NCBI GenBank assembly: GCA_963744915.1 | Contig: CAVUUY010000007.1 | Span: forward strand, 434,001 to 498,000 | Source: DATAFF01 sp963744915 | GTDB taxonomy: Bacteria; Pseudomonadota; Alphaproteobacteria; Rhizobiales; Aestuariivirgaceae | Direction of reading: 5' to 3' | DNA: 64,000 nucleotides | In this document: positions 17,091 through 25,000 of the stretch, in pieces | How positions within the stretch are numbered: the first letter of the stretch is position 1 | How the letters are laid out: the number at the start of each line of letters is the position of its first letter | Made by a program: the position numbers and the translations under genes | The notes under the pieces: model-generated | The model's input: only the letters and a program-made list of their open reading frames with translations | Database searches by the model: none | What the model was told of the DNA's origin: nothing

Positions 17091-18191
17091 ATGCAGCAAG
17101 TGCCAAAGACATCCAGGAGTTTGGTTAAGCCGATTAACCTGGCGCTGCAGGGCGGCGGATCGCATGGGGCGCTGACCTGGGGCGTGCTCGACCGGCTACT
17201 CGAGGACAGGCGGCTGTCGATCCGGGGGATCAGCGGAACCAGCGCTGGGGCGATGAACGCCGTGGTGTTAGCGGACGGCCACGAGCGCGGCGGCCCCGAA
17301 GGCGCGCGCGAGGCGCTCGGCCAATTCTGGAAGGCTATCAGCGACTCAGCGCAGTTCTCGCCGATCCGCCGAAGCATGTGGGACAAACTCTGGGGGCGCT
17401 ACAGCCTCGATTATTCGCCGGGCTATCTTTTCTTCGAGAGCCTGAGCCGGGTGTTCTCACCGTACGAGCTGAACCCGATGGGGCTCAACCCACTGCGGGA
17501 TCTGTTGGTCGAGCAGGTCGATTTCAATAACGTGAACCGCTGCCCGGACGTACGGGTCTATGTCACGGCGACCAACGTGCGCACCGGGCGGCCGCGCATC
17601 TTTGGCCAGGGCGAGGTGACGGTCGACAGTGTGATGGCCTCGGCCTGCCTGCCGCAGATGTTCCAGGCGGTCGAGATCGGCGGCGAAGCCTATTGGGACG
17701 GCGGCTTTACCGGCAACCCCGCCCTCTATCCGCTGGTGAAAAGCCGGATGACTCCCGACATCCTTGTGGTGCAGATCAACCCGATCGTGCGGCACGACCT
17801 GCCGAAGAGCGCCCGCGACATCATGAACCGGGTGAACGAGATCAGCTTCAATTCGAGCCTGATCAAGGAACTGCGCTCGATTGCCGTGATGCAGCGCGTA
17901 GCGACAGAAAAGGGGATCGACCTCGGCGACTACGGCAACACCTACTTACACCTGATTCATGCGGACATCGAGCTGCAGGATTTGTCGGCGTCCAGCAAGC
18001 TCAACGCTGAATGGTCCTATCTGAAGCTGCTCTTCGAGCGCGGGCGTGGTTGGGCCGAAACCTGGCTCGAAACGAATTTCGACCGGATCGGCGTGGCTTC
18101 GACGCTCGATCTCGAAGAGATTTTCGGAGATGCGCATATACCCGTGCCGCAGGGTCGTGGAGGCGTGATTAGGATGGCAGCAAGCCGGTAG
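17091..18191 (+). CDS. Patatin-like phospholipase
   Basis: The 366-residue protein has the complete patatin core: oxyanion loop GGGSHG (residues 21-26), nucleophile elbow GTSAG with Ser51, and the DGG motif with Asp203, forming the Ser-Asp dyad. Such enzymes hydrolyse acyl chains from phospholipids or storage lipids. The C-terminal 130 residues are helical and lack membrane segments. Some rhizobial patatins are linked to poly-hydroxybutyrate or membrane lipid turnover. An alternative is a type-VI or phage-like effector, but no secretion genes are nearby. It is intact, in contrast to the island's decay. Confidence 0.88.
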   Translation: MQQVPKTSRSLVKPINLALQGGGSHGALTWGVLDRLLEDRRLSIRGISGTSAGAMNAVVLADGHERGGPEGAREALGQFWKAISDSAQFSPIRRSMWDKLWGRYSLDYSPGYLFFESLSRVFSPYELNPMGLNPLRDLLVEQVDFNNVNRCPDVRVYVTATNVRTGRPRIFGQGEVTVDSVMASACLPQMFQAVEIGGEAYWDGGFTGNPALYPLVKSRMTPDILVVQINPIVRHDLPKSARDIMNRVNEISFNSSLIKELRSIAVMQRVATEKGIDLGDYGNTYLHLIHADIELQDLSASSKLNAEWSYLKLLFERGRGWAETWLETNFDRIGVASTLDLEEIFGDAHIPVPQGRGGVIRMAASR

Positions 18192-18201
18192 CATCACATT
18201 G

Positions 18202-18229
18202 TCGGCCTGCAATCCACGCTCACCGCAGA
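18202..18229 (+). repeat. Dispersed repeat A, copy 2
   Basis: The segment with CTGCAATCCACGCTCACC repeats 7650-7677 and ends 17 bases before the stop codon of the serine recombinase gene. The position suggests a possible recombination site, but this is not shown. Confidence 0.5.
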
Positions 18230-18246
18230 CATAGAGAAACCTAGGC

Positions 18247-18879
18247 TCACGCCGCTTCCTTCACCCGTCGCGCAAGCTTTGACAGAGTGGCACGGCTGAG
18301 CTTCTTGCCCGAGCCGCTTGCCGCCTCGATGATCGAGTTCCACGACATGCCGCGCTTCAGCATGTTCATGATGGCTGCGTTGCGCTTCTTGTCCTCGGGC
18401 CGGCCTCGGTACTTGCCCTCGGCCTTAGCCTTCATAATACCTTGCAACTGGCGACGGCGGCGATCGTCGTAATCCTTGCGGGCTATCGCTGCGAGCATGT
18501 CGAGCATCATGGCGTTTAATGCCTCGAACATGCGCGCGGTGAACGCATCCTCGGACTTGACCATCGTCCAGGAGGTCGGAAGGTCGAGGGCGACGACCCT
18601 GAGCTGCCGTGATTGCAGCTCCGTCCTCAGCCGCATCCAGTCTTCGGCACCAAGGCGTGACAGACGGTCAACCTGTTCGATCAGCAGCACATCGCCAGGA
18701 TGGCTGTCCTCGAGCAGCCTGAACAGTTCGGGACGCTTGAGCGACGCCCCGCTCTCGTTCTCGATGTAATAGGCGGCGATCTTCAGTCCTCGTTCCTTGG
18801 CAAAGCTGCGGAGCCCGTCCCTGGCGCGTCGGGCATCCTGATCTTTGGTTGAAGCTCTTAGATAGGCGCGGACGAACAT
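18247..18879 (-). CDS. Serine recombinase (resolvase/invertase family)
   Basis: The preferred start is ATG 18879 (MFVRAYLRASTKDQDARRAR) with a GGAGG site. An ATG at 18912 also exists. The N-terminal catalytic domain holds YLRAST with the nucleophile Ser, then EQVDRLSR, a standard resolvase motif. The long helix E region and KYRGRPEDKKRNAAIMNMLK lead to the DNA-binding helix-turn-helix ending SRATLSKLARR. At about 210 residues it is the length of small resolvases that act on res sites. It probably served the element in which it lies. Repeat A beside the gene could be its site. Confidence 0.88.
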   Translation of the reverse strand: MFVRAYLRASTKDQDARRARDGLRSFAKERGLKIAAYYIENESGASLKRPELFRLLEDSHPGDVLLIEQVDRLSRLGAEDWMRLRTELQSRQLRVVALDLPTSWTMVKSEDAFTARMFEALNAMMLDMLAAIARKDYDDRRRRQLQGIMKAKAEGKYRGRPEDKKRNAAIMNMLKRGMSWNSIIEAASGSGKKLSRATLSKLARRVKEAA

Positions 18880-19015
18880 CAAAACCCCTCCAGTTTGCAT
18901 AGAGTGGTTCATACCTACACGGTTCAGTTTGACTCATCAAACGGAAAAATCGAACCACGAACAAGTCGGTTCGTTGAAGGTCTACCCAAAGTGAATCGCC
19001 TCCGATGACATCGTG

Positions 19016-19366
19016 TCAGCGCCGCTGTTCACCGCGCTTCTCATGGGCATTGATCCACCTGTGAAACCTCCAGAATGTAGCTGAGATCGCCCCTAGAACC
19101 AGGGCCAACCGGACGCTATCTGGCAACTCCAATGGCAGAATCGCCAACATCAGGAGCGGCAGCGATATGGCTGCCAAAAACCCCACAGCCTTCCCGATCA
19201 ACCTGGCATCATCCCAGATCGAGCTGTACACGACGACCAACACCAGAGTGTAGCCAGCTGCCACAACCCCGAGCAGTGCGACTATTGCGATGAGGATGCC
19301 AGCGGCGAGCTGCAAGGGCATCGGCCAACCATCCGCGGAATCCATCCACTGCATGATTGTCGCCAT
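19016..19366 (-). CDS. Small membrane protein with three predicted helices
   Basis: From ATG 19366 the product starts MATIMQWMDSADGWPMPLQL. Hydrophobic segments run AAGILIAIVALLGVVAAGYT, AVGFLAAISLPLLMLAILPL and a weaker LALVLGAISATFW. The C-terminus is basic (HEKRGEQRR). Arrangement and size would suit a holin-like or conjugation-associated membrane protein, and it lies between recombinase and phage terminase remnants. No family-specific motif is visible, so this is only a guess. AAGGGGA lies upstream as a possible ribosome site. Confidence 0.5.
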   Translation of the reverse strand: MATIMQWMDSADGWPMPLQLAAGILIAIVALLGVVAAGYTLVLVVVYSSIWDDARLIGKAVGFLAAISLPLLMLAILPLELPDSVRLALVLGAISATFWRFHRWINAHEKRGEQRR

Positions 19367-19457
19367 TCCCCTTGACCTCGCTCTCAAAGCCCCGAGGCAG
19401 GGGGGCTGAGTCGTGGATCGGTGTCAAGGCGTCTGGGGTCAGTACTCCCTGTCCACC

Positions 19458-20280
19458 TTAAGAGCCGGTCACGTTGGGTCGCCTCCAACGAAGTCTGGCA
19501 GCCGCATGTTCAATCTCATCGTATGGATCGTGATCGATGTCGGCATGTTTCATGCCGGTCAGAACCAGATGGCGCGTACAGTCCATCAGAAGAGTGTTCT
19601 CCTGACCCTTGTCGTCGCGGCTATGGCGGCGGAACTCCGAAAGCCAGGCGCTCAGGGTCCTGAAGACCTTGAGCCGTCCGCTGGAGAGGCGCTGAGAGAT
19701 CGCCTGAATGCCGGCTTCGACCGCGTGGTCGGTGGCCACGAGGTTGAGACCGAGCCTCCCATACTCCTCGATGAGCTGGGTGCCGTCCTTCTGGTTTGAG
19801 CCCGAAGATGTCGGATCGATTGCTCCCCACGATCGCATCAGCATGAATGCTTGGCTCAGTTCGCCCAAGAGAATGCTCGGAATAGAGGTAGATGACGTCT
19901 TGCTCGGGGTCACGAGCCCCCCAAAGAACAGCGGTCCGATTGCGACCGACCGCCATGGCGTAGGCCCGCGGCCACCAATCGGAAAGCTCGAAAGGCTCGA
20001 CCACGAAGTCCGCTTCCGGAACGGAATAGACAAGGCCTGCCGTCCGCTGCTGTGGCGGGATTTCATGGGCGATTTTCGATCTCCCTCGAGAGAGAGGCGC
20101 CATTCCTTCCACCCCGCCCGAACGCGCCCCTTGCTCAGCCGGCGCCGGCGCCAGATGCGGCAGAAAAGCCAGCGCCACCGCGGAGAGCCCTTTCAAAGGT
20201 GTAAAGGTGCAGATCACGATGCCGCCGGTGGTCATCGTCCGCAAAAGGCATTCATCATAAACATCCTTCGGCGGCTCCCT
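19458..20280 (-). pseudogene. Phage terminase large subunit C-terminal half, frameshifted
   Basis: The minus strand reads EPPKDVYDECLLRTMTTGGI, then FVVEPFELSDWWPRAYAMAV and DPEQDVIYLYSEHSLGRTEP, the nuclease-domain side of a terminase large subunit. After HADAI the frame breaks (about 19828). SNQKDGTQLIEEYGRLGLNL and RLKVFRTLSAWLSEFRRHSR then continue in another frame to 19458. The ATPase half with the Walker motifs is missing. It adjoins primase debris with no intervening genes, so large parts of a prophage have been deleted between them. Confidence 0.7.
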
Positions 20281-20334
20281 TCGGGGTAGAAGCCGAACAG
20301 CCTACGGCGCTCCTGGCGGGTCTGGCGGGCTTCC

Positions 20335-20621
20335 AGAAGCAGCGTATTGCTCGACCGTGAGGCCGGTTGCATGGTTGGGCGGTTGGTCCTGGGGCAAAGC
20401 GCCCCCCTCCTCCGTTCTCGGTGCCAAAGAGATCGCGCGCCTCAAGCTGAAGAGCGTCAAGGATGGACTCGAACGAGCATCCGGCGAAACAATTCACCAG
20501 CCATGCATTGTCTCGACGCGCGACACTCAGACTCGCTTGGCGATCCTCATGCGCCGGACAGCGCGATCCAACTCCGGCCAGCACGGCGCACACCCTGAAG
20601 GCGGGACAAGATGTCCATCAT
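20335..20621 (-). pseudogene. DNA primase/CHC2-type zinc-finger fragment
   Basis: From ATG 20621 (minus) MMDILSRLQGVRRAGRSW is in one frame. The zinc-finger part SRCPAHEDRQASLSVARRDN, then CFAGCSFESILDALQL, is in the next, giving the CPAHxDR...C-x-x-GC pattern of phage and plasmid primase-helicases. GLTVEQYAA, typical of the following linker, is in a third frame around 20337-20365. The TOPRIM and helicase domains are absent. Confidence 0.6.
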
Positions 20622-20686
20622 CACGGCGCGCCTTGCAGTGCAGGGTATTGAATCGGCTCGTCAGTTGACGCCAATTTGGATGCAAT

Positions 20687-20872
20687 TCACCGATCGATAT
20701 CGGTCTCTAGCCAAGCTTTCCGACCTGGACTGATTAAGACGGATCGAGGAAACGAATTGAGTTTTTCGAGCCGCCAAACTGTCGTGCGAGACAGTCCTAT
20801 TCGGTCGTGAACCTTGGCGAACGAGATAAGGCGTTCCGGTCGATCGATGCGATCCTCGCGGCCCGCCATGGG
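20687..20872 (-). CDS. AlpA-type phage regulatory protein
   Basis: The frame encodes RPERLISFAKVHDRIGLSRT, TVWRLEKLNSFPRSV and ISPGRKAWLETDIDR, the MerR-like winged helix of the AlpA/excisionase group (about 60 residues). AlpA proteins regulate integrase expression or act as excisionases, which fits the integrase gene 250 bases upstream on the same strand. The usual final segment (WIA-x2-R) is absent because of an early stop after DIDR, so it may be slightly truncated. ATG 20872 is preferred, and a frame extends to 20938. Confidence 0.65.
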   Translation of the reverse strand, partial: PMAGREDRIDRPERLISFAKVHDRIGLSRTTVWRLEKLNSFPRSVLISPGRKAWLETDIDR

Positions 20873-21128
20873 AGGTGTAGGTGCCGACAAGCGGCGACAG
20901 AGGTAGAGCGGCTCATGCGCCGTGATCTCCCAGACCAATGTTTCGAGTGGCGACCACTAGGTCGGTCCATCGACACCGATGCTTTGAGCGCGGCCCCTTG
21001 GGCCACCGCTCGGAAAATCACGGCCGTCTGCTTGGCCGGTTGGCGGCCCAGCTTCTTACGGGGACCGCGCATTCAATAAGTTTCAAATAGTCGAACCACT
21101 TTCATATATCAAGGTCCTCGTATGAAAT

Positions 21129-22403
21129 TCACACCTCTGCCGGCTGTGCCGATGGCTTGAACCGGACCACGTTCGATGCAGGAGCCGAGCCGGTGACGAT
21201 GCGGAAAAGATGATCGCCCCAAGCCTCAAGGGCGTGCCGCTTCTCGGCAGCGAAGCTGTGCCTGATGTAGACCGCCCCGGTGATGGTCTTGCCGATCTCG
21301 CTGGCGTGGTTCAGCACCCTCGCAACCACGTTTTCTCCGATCCCCATGGCCGCCATCTGCGATGCGACGGTTCGGCGAAGGTCATGCGGCGTCGCGGGAT
21401 CATCCGTGAGCCCAAGCTCCTCTAGAGCACCTCGCATGGCGTGGCCCACTCCTGCTGACGTGAGGCACTGTTCGCGTACAACAGATCTTGACCGTGGCTT
21501 GCTTGGGAATAGGAACTTGGAATTCTCTGCAAGCTCGAAGGCGTCGTTGAACAATCTCACGGCAAGCGGAGAGAGCGGGACGTAATGTTCCCTCCGGTTT
21601 TTGACCCGCTTTCCTGGGATCAGCCATTCGGCCTTCTTGAGATCGACCTCGGAGCGGAGCGCCCCACAAACCTCGCCGATGCGCTGTCCTGTCACCAAGG
21701 CGAGCCGGAGAGCGAGCCTCGTTCCCGACGCCATCCTGGCACCATCGAGTCCGATCCAGAATTTCCGGATCTCTGCTTCGGACAAGGCTCGGCTTCTTGT
21801 CTCCTCCTTGACCCTGGGAGGTATGCCACTGGCCGGGTTCGGGCTAGTGAGAAGCCCGTCCTCGATCCCCCAATTGAACGCCCGGCGTACGGCCGCCAGG
21901 GTCCGATTTGCCCCCACCCCCGCTCCGCGGTCCTTCACCGCATTGAGGATGTTGACGATGTCAGGTCGGGACACCTTGTTGATCTTGTAGCCGCCAATCA
22001 CTGGCCGGACATCCTTCTTGAAAATACGCTCGACCTCCCGAGCCCAGCTTGAGTCGCCTCCCTGGTCCTTGATGTACCGATCGAGGAGTTGATCGACAGT
22101 GTCGATCTTCTTGACTTCCTGGGTCTGGTGCGCGGGATCGGCGCCAGCCGCTATCCCCTTCAAATGGCCCGCAGCTGCCACGCGAGCCTCTTTCAGACCC
22201 ATGGCCGGGAATTTGCCGAGGGTCACACGACGGCGTCGCTTATCGCTCTGTCGGCGGTAAAGATATGCCCATGACTTTACGCCATTTGGGGTCACGCGTA
22301 GTATGAGCCCCGGCGTCTTCGGGTCCGTGAAATCGGTCCTGATATCGACCTTCACTGCCTCGATCCACCGAGAGGTGAACCGATCGCTCTGTCTGTCTGC
22401 CAT
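21129..22403 (-). CDS. Tyrosine site-specific integrase (P4/DUF4102 type)
   Basis: This is a 424-residue integrase. The N-terminus (residues about 1-95) is an arm-binding domain of the DUF4102 class (GLILRVTPNGVKSWAYLYRR, VTLGKFPAMGLKEAR). The core-binding domain spans about 105-190. The catalytic domain holds the Arg of TGQRIGE, HDLRR (His and second Arg), LNH and the nucleophile Tyr in AVYIRHSF. This is a complete set. Members insert elements into the 3' end of tRNA genes, and a tRNA-Lys 3' fragment lies 154 bases upstream of its start. It is the right-hand integrase gene of the island. Confidence 0.93.
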   Translation of the reverse strand: MADRQSDRFTSRWIEAVKVDIRTDFTDPKTPGLILRVTPNGVKSWAYLYRRQSDKRRRRVTLGKFPAMGLKEARVAAAGHLKGIAAGADPAHQTQEVKKIDTVDQLLDRYIKDQGGDSSWAREVERIFKKDVRPVIGGYKINKVSRPDIVNILNAVKDRGAGVGANRTLAAVRRAFNWGIEDGLLTSPNPASGIPPRVKEETRSRALSEAEIRKFWIGLDGARMASGTRLALRLALVTGQRIGEVCGALRSEVDLKKAEWLIPGKRVKNRREHYVPLSPLAVRLFNDAFELAENSKFLFPSKPRSRSVVREQCLTSAGVGHAMRGALEELGLTDDPATPHDLRRTVASQMAAMGIGENVVARVLNHASEIGKTITGAVYIRHSFAAEKRHALEAWGDHLFRIVTGSAPASNVVRFKPSAQPAEV

Positions 22404-22517
22404 TCCCCTGCCCTACCCGCTGGGGTTCCATCTGGGGTTCCAAAGATGCAAAACTTCCTGAAACAATCTGCCACTGACAGAAGTAGGATTTCTCAAGCTA
22501 TATATAGAGGTTATCCA

Positions 22518-22536
22518 TTCCATCATGTTCCATCAT
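22518..22536 (+). promoter_or_regulatory. Tandem TTCCATCAT repeats upstream of the integrase
   Basis: TTCCATCAT occurs at 22518-22526 and 22528-22536, a 10-bp period (one helical turn), between the integrase start and the att core. Arm-type integrase sites or AlpA operators often look like this. The role is inferred from position only. Confidence 0.4.
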
Positions 22537-22556
22537 ATATCAGGAACTTTCAAATT

Positions 22557-22608
22557 CAACTGACCTTTAATCAGTAGGTCTCGGGTTCGAATCCCGACGG
22601 GCTCACCA
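22557..22608 (+). other. attachment site: 3' fragment of tRNA-Lys(UUU)
   Basis: These 52 bases match the 3' part of alphaproteobacterial tRNA-Lys: anticodon arm ACTGA-CCTTTAA-TCAGT, variable loop, T arm with GGTTCGAATCC, acceptor strand and encoded CCA. The 5' acceptor strand and D arm are absent, so it is not a functional gene. Position 33 of the anticodon loop is C instead of the invariant U, another sign that it is a leftover. Orientation (5' part missing on the left) shows that the integrated element lies to the left, with the restored tRNA outside the window. Confidence 0.8.
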
Positions 22609-22687
22609 ATTGAATGAACCACTTGAACGACAACTTATTCCAGGAGCCCTGTGAACGCAGACGACAGGGCAAGCCCGCCGTAGGACA

Positions 22688-23464
22688 ATGACGATGAGGC
22701 TCGAAGGAAAATCCGCCCTTATCACCGGCGCAGCCCGCGGGATTGGTGCCGCCTTTGCCAAAGCCTATGTAGAAGAGGGTGCGACCGTCGCGATTGGGGA
22801 TATCGACACCACCCGAGCTGCAGCCACCGCTGCTGAAATCGGCCCAGGCGCCTATCCGGTTCGGCTCGACGTCACCGACCAGGCTTCGATTGATGCAGCC
22901 ATTGCCGAGGTGACGGCAAAGGCCGACGGCCTCGATATCCTGGTCAACAACGCTGCCATATTCGACCTCGCGCCGTTCGCAGAGATCACCCGGGAGAGCT
23001 ACGACCGGCTCTTTCGCGTCAATGTCGCTGGAACGCTATTCACGATGCAGGCCGCGGCCCGCCAGATGATCGCGCAGGGCCGTGGCGGAAAGATCATCAA
23101 CATGGCAAGCCAAGCCGGCCGCCGCGGCGAGGCGCTGGTTGCGGTTTACTGCGCCACCAAGGCCGCCGTGATCAGCCTCACCCAATCGGCCGGTCTGAAC
23201 CTGATCGGGCACAAGATCAATGTGAACGCCATCGCGCCGGGTGTCGTCGAGGGCGAACATTGGGAGCATGTCGACGCGCTCTTCGCCAAGCACGAGAATC
23301 GCCCGCTGGGTGAGAAGAGAAGACTGGTCGGCGCGAGCGTGCCCTATGGTCGAATGGGCACCCCTGAGGATCTGACGGGCATGGCGATCTTCCTCGCCTC
23401 GTCGGAGGCCGACTACATTGTTGCCCAGACCTATAATGTCGATGGCGGCCAGTGGATGAGCTAA
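22688..23464 (+). CDS. Sorbitol-dehydrogenase-like short-chain dehydrogenase
   Basis: The 258-residue SDR has the TGAARGIG cofactor loop (residues 13-20), NNAA, the catalytic Ser of INMASQAGRRGEA and YCATK (Tyr and Lys). Its last motif, VAQTYNVDGGQWMS, is characteristic of the SmoS/PolS group of sorbitol (L-iditol or galactitol) 2-dehydrogenases, which oxidise polyols to ketoses with NAD. The polyol ABC transporter and mannitol dehydrogenase that usually accompany it are absent. They may have been separated by the island insertion. It is the first chromosomal gene after the tRNA fragment. ATG 22694 is a second possible start. Confidence 0.88.
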   Translation: MTMRLEGKSALITGAARGIGAAFAKAYVEEGATVAIGDIDTTRAAATAAEIGPGAYPVRLDVTDQASIDAAIAEVTAKADGLDILVNNAAIFDLAPFAEITRESYDRLFRVNVAGTLFTMQAAARQMIAQGRGGKIINMASQAGRRGEALVAVYCATKAAVISLTQSAGLNLIGHKINVNAIAPGVVEGEHWEHVDALFAKHENRPLGEKRRLVGASVPYGRMGTPEDLTGMAIFLASSEADYIVAQTYNVDGGQWMS

Positions 23465-23591
23465 CCCTGACCCGGCGTGAATCCCGGCGGCGGCGGACCA
23501 TCCGCCCAGTCACGCGGGACAGGTTGCCTATGGCGGCGAGTTCACCTATGCCTACGCCATGCGCTACGGATCAAGGCGGTCGAAGGAGGCC

Positions 23592-23615
23592 ATGAGGCCA
23601 ACTTTTCCGTTATGA
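23592..23615 (+). CDS. Possible 7-codon leader ORF before the Nramp gene
   Basis: GAAGGAGG is followed by ATG 23592 and the frame MRPTFPL ending at TGA 23613-23615. That stop overlaps the ATG at 23612 of the transporter gene. The best ribosome site in the region thus belongs to this mini-ORF, suggesting translational coupling or a leader peptide. It may instead be chance. Confidence 0.3.
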   Translation: MRPTFPL

Positions 23616-24904
23616 CTGCAATGGGTGATCAGCGGGTCGCAGCCGCTGGGCCGCCACGATGGCGGAGGGCCGCGGTCTTTCAACAGCTCGGGCCTGGTCT
23701 TGTCACCGGCGCGGCTGACGATGATCCAAGTGGAATTGCGACCTACTCGCAGGCTGGTGCGCAGTTCGGTTACAACATGTTGTGGACGATGCCGCTGACC
23801 TATCCGTTGATGTCGGCGGTGCAGCTCGTCAGCGCGCAGATCGGACGGGTGACAGGAAAGGGGCTGGCCAAGAACATCGGGGAAGTGTTTCCCAAGCCGG
23901 TCGTTCTTGCCCTGATAGCGCTCCTCTTCCTTGCTAACACCATCAATATCGGTGCCAACCTTGCCGCTATGGGCGCAGCCGCCGAATTGGTCGTTGGCTG
24001 GGGAAGCCACGTCTTCACGATCACCTTCGCTCTGCTTTCCCTGACGTTGCAGCTGTTTATGCCTTACGAGCGCTATGCCAAATATCTTAAATGGTTGACG
24101 CTGGTGCTTCTGGCCTATGTAGCGGTGGTGTTCGCGGTCAAGGTTGATTGGCGCGCCGTCGGCATGGGATTGATCGCGCCACGATTTCCGCTGACATCCG
24201 ACAGCTTTACGATGGTGGTCGCGGTTTTCGGCACGACAATAAGCCCATATCTCCTGTTCTGGCAGAGCAGCCAGGAAGTCGAAAGAATCGACCAAAAAGC
24301 CGAGGTGCATCCGCTTAAGCAAGATCCTGGGGAGGCCCCAAAGGAGTTTCAGAGAATCCGCTTGGATACGCTCGTCGGCATGGCCGTCTCCAATATTGTG
24401 GCAATGGCCATCATGGTCAGCACCGCGTCGACCTTGCACGCCCAAGGCAAAGTCATTGGCACCGCAGCCGATGCTGCCGCTGCACTTAAGCCCATCGCCG
24501 GCGGGTTTGCCTTCGCTCTTTTCAGCCTGGGGATCATTGGAACAGGTCTTCTCTCGATCCCCGTCCTTGCTGGGTCGGCGGCTTACGCATTCGGCGAGGC
24601 ACAGGGTTGGAAGTGCGGCCTGGACAACAAGCCCTGGGAGGCCGTCGGCTTTTATTGTGTGATCGCTACGGCAATGATTCTGGGTATTGGCATCGACCTT
24701 TCTGACCTCGAGCCGATCAAGGCGCTGTTCTGGAGCGCAGTGATCAACGGATTCGTGGCGGTGCCTATGATGGGAGCGATGATGTGGGTCGGCAGCCGCC
24801 GCACCCAGATGGGAAAGTTCACCGTCAGTCGGTCCGCTCTTCTACTCGGCTGGGCAACGACCGGCATCATGGCGCTGGCTTCCTTGGCCATGTTGATTGC
24901 CTGA
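23612..24904 (+). CDS. Nramp-family divalent metal transporter
   Basis: About 430 residues with 11 predicted helices. The first helix contains GLVTGAADDDPSGIATYSQA, where classical Nramps have DPGN. Helices 2-10 are well preserved (IGRVTGKGLAKNIGEVFP; FGTTISPYLLFWQSSQEVE). Classical Nramps import Mn2+ or Fe2+ with protons. In this subgroup the Asn of DPGN is replaced (DPSG) and the methionine motif of helix 6 is not evident, so selectivity may differ, as in the Nramp-related Mg2+/Mn2+ group. Start at ATG 23612 or 23621. The downstream ferritin-like gene, 96 bases away, may share metal physiology. Confidence 0.85.
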   Translation: MTAMGDQRVAAAGPPRWRRAAVFQQLGPGLVTGAADDDPSGIATYSQAGAQFGYNMLWTMPLTYPLMSAVQLVSAQIGRVTGKGLAKNIGEVFPKPVVLALIALLFLANTINIGANLAAMGAAAELVVGWGSHVFTITFALLSLTLQLFMPYERYAKYLKWLTLVLLAYVAVVFAVKVDWRAVGMGLIAPRFPLTSDSFTMVVAVFGTTISPYLLFWQSSQEVERIDQKAEVHPLKQDPGEAPKEFQRIRLDTLVGMAVSNIVAMAIMVSTASTLHAQGKVIGTAADAAAALKPIAGGFAFALFSLGIIGTGLLSIPVLAGSAAYAFGEAQGWKCGLDNKPWEAVGFYCVIATAMILGIGIDLSDLEPIKALFWSAVINGFVAVPMMGAMMWVGSRRTQMGKFTVSRSALLLGWATTGIMALASLAMLIA

Positions 24905-25000
24905 TTTTTGGCTGCTCCCCATTCATTTCCGCATTCCGCGTTCGACTTGGAACATCTTTGCTTGCGAGGCGGCTGATGGTCAGTAGAAACGGAGTGCGCC

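Noticed and set aside
20797..21079. Overlapping frames (minus 91 codons, plus 90 codons) between AlpA and the integrase
   Set aside because: Overlap the AlpA frame, with no recognisable domain.
22557..22608. A functional tRNA-Lys gene
   Set aside because: Only the anticodon arm to CCA is present; the D arm and 5' acceptor strand are missing and U33 is changed.
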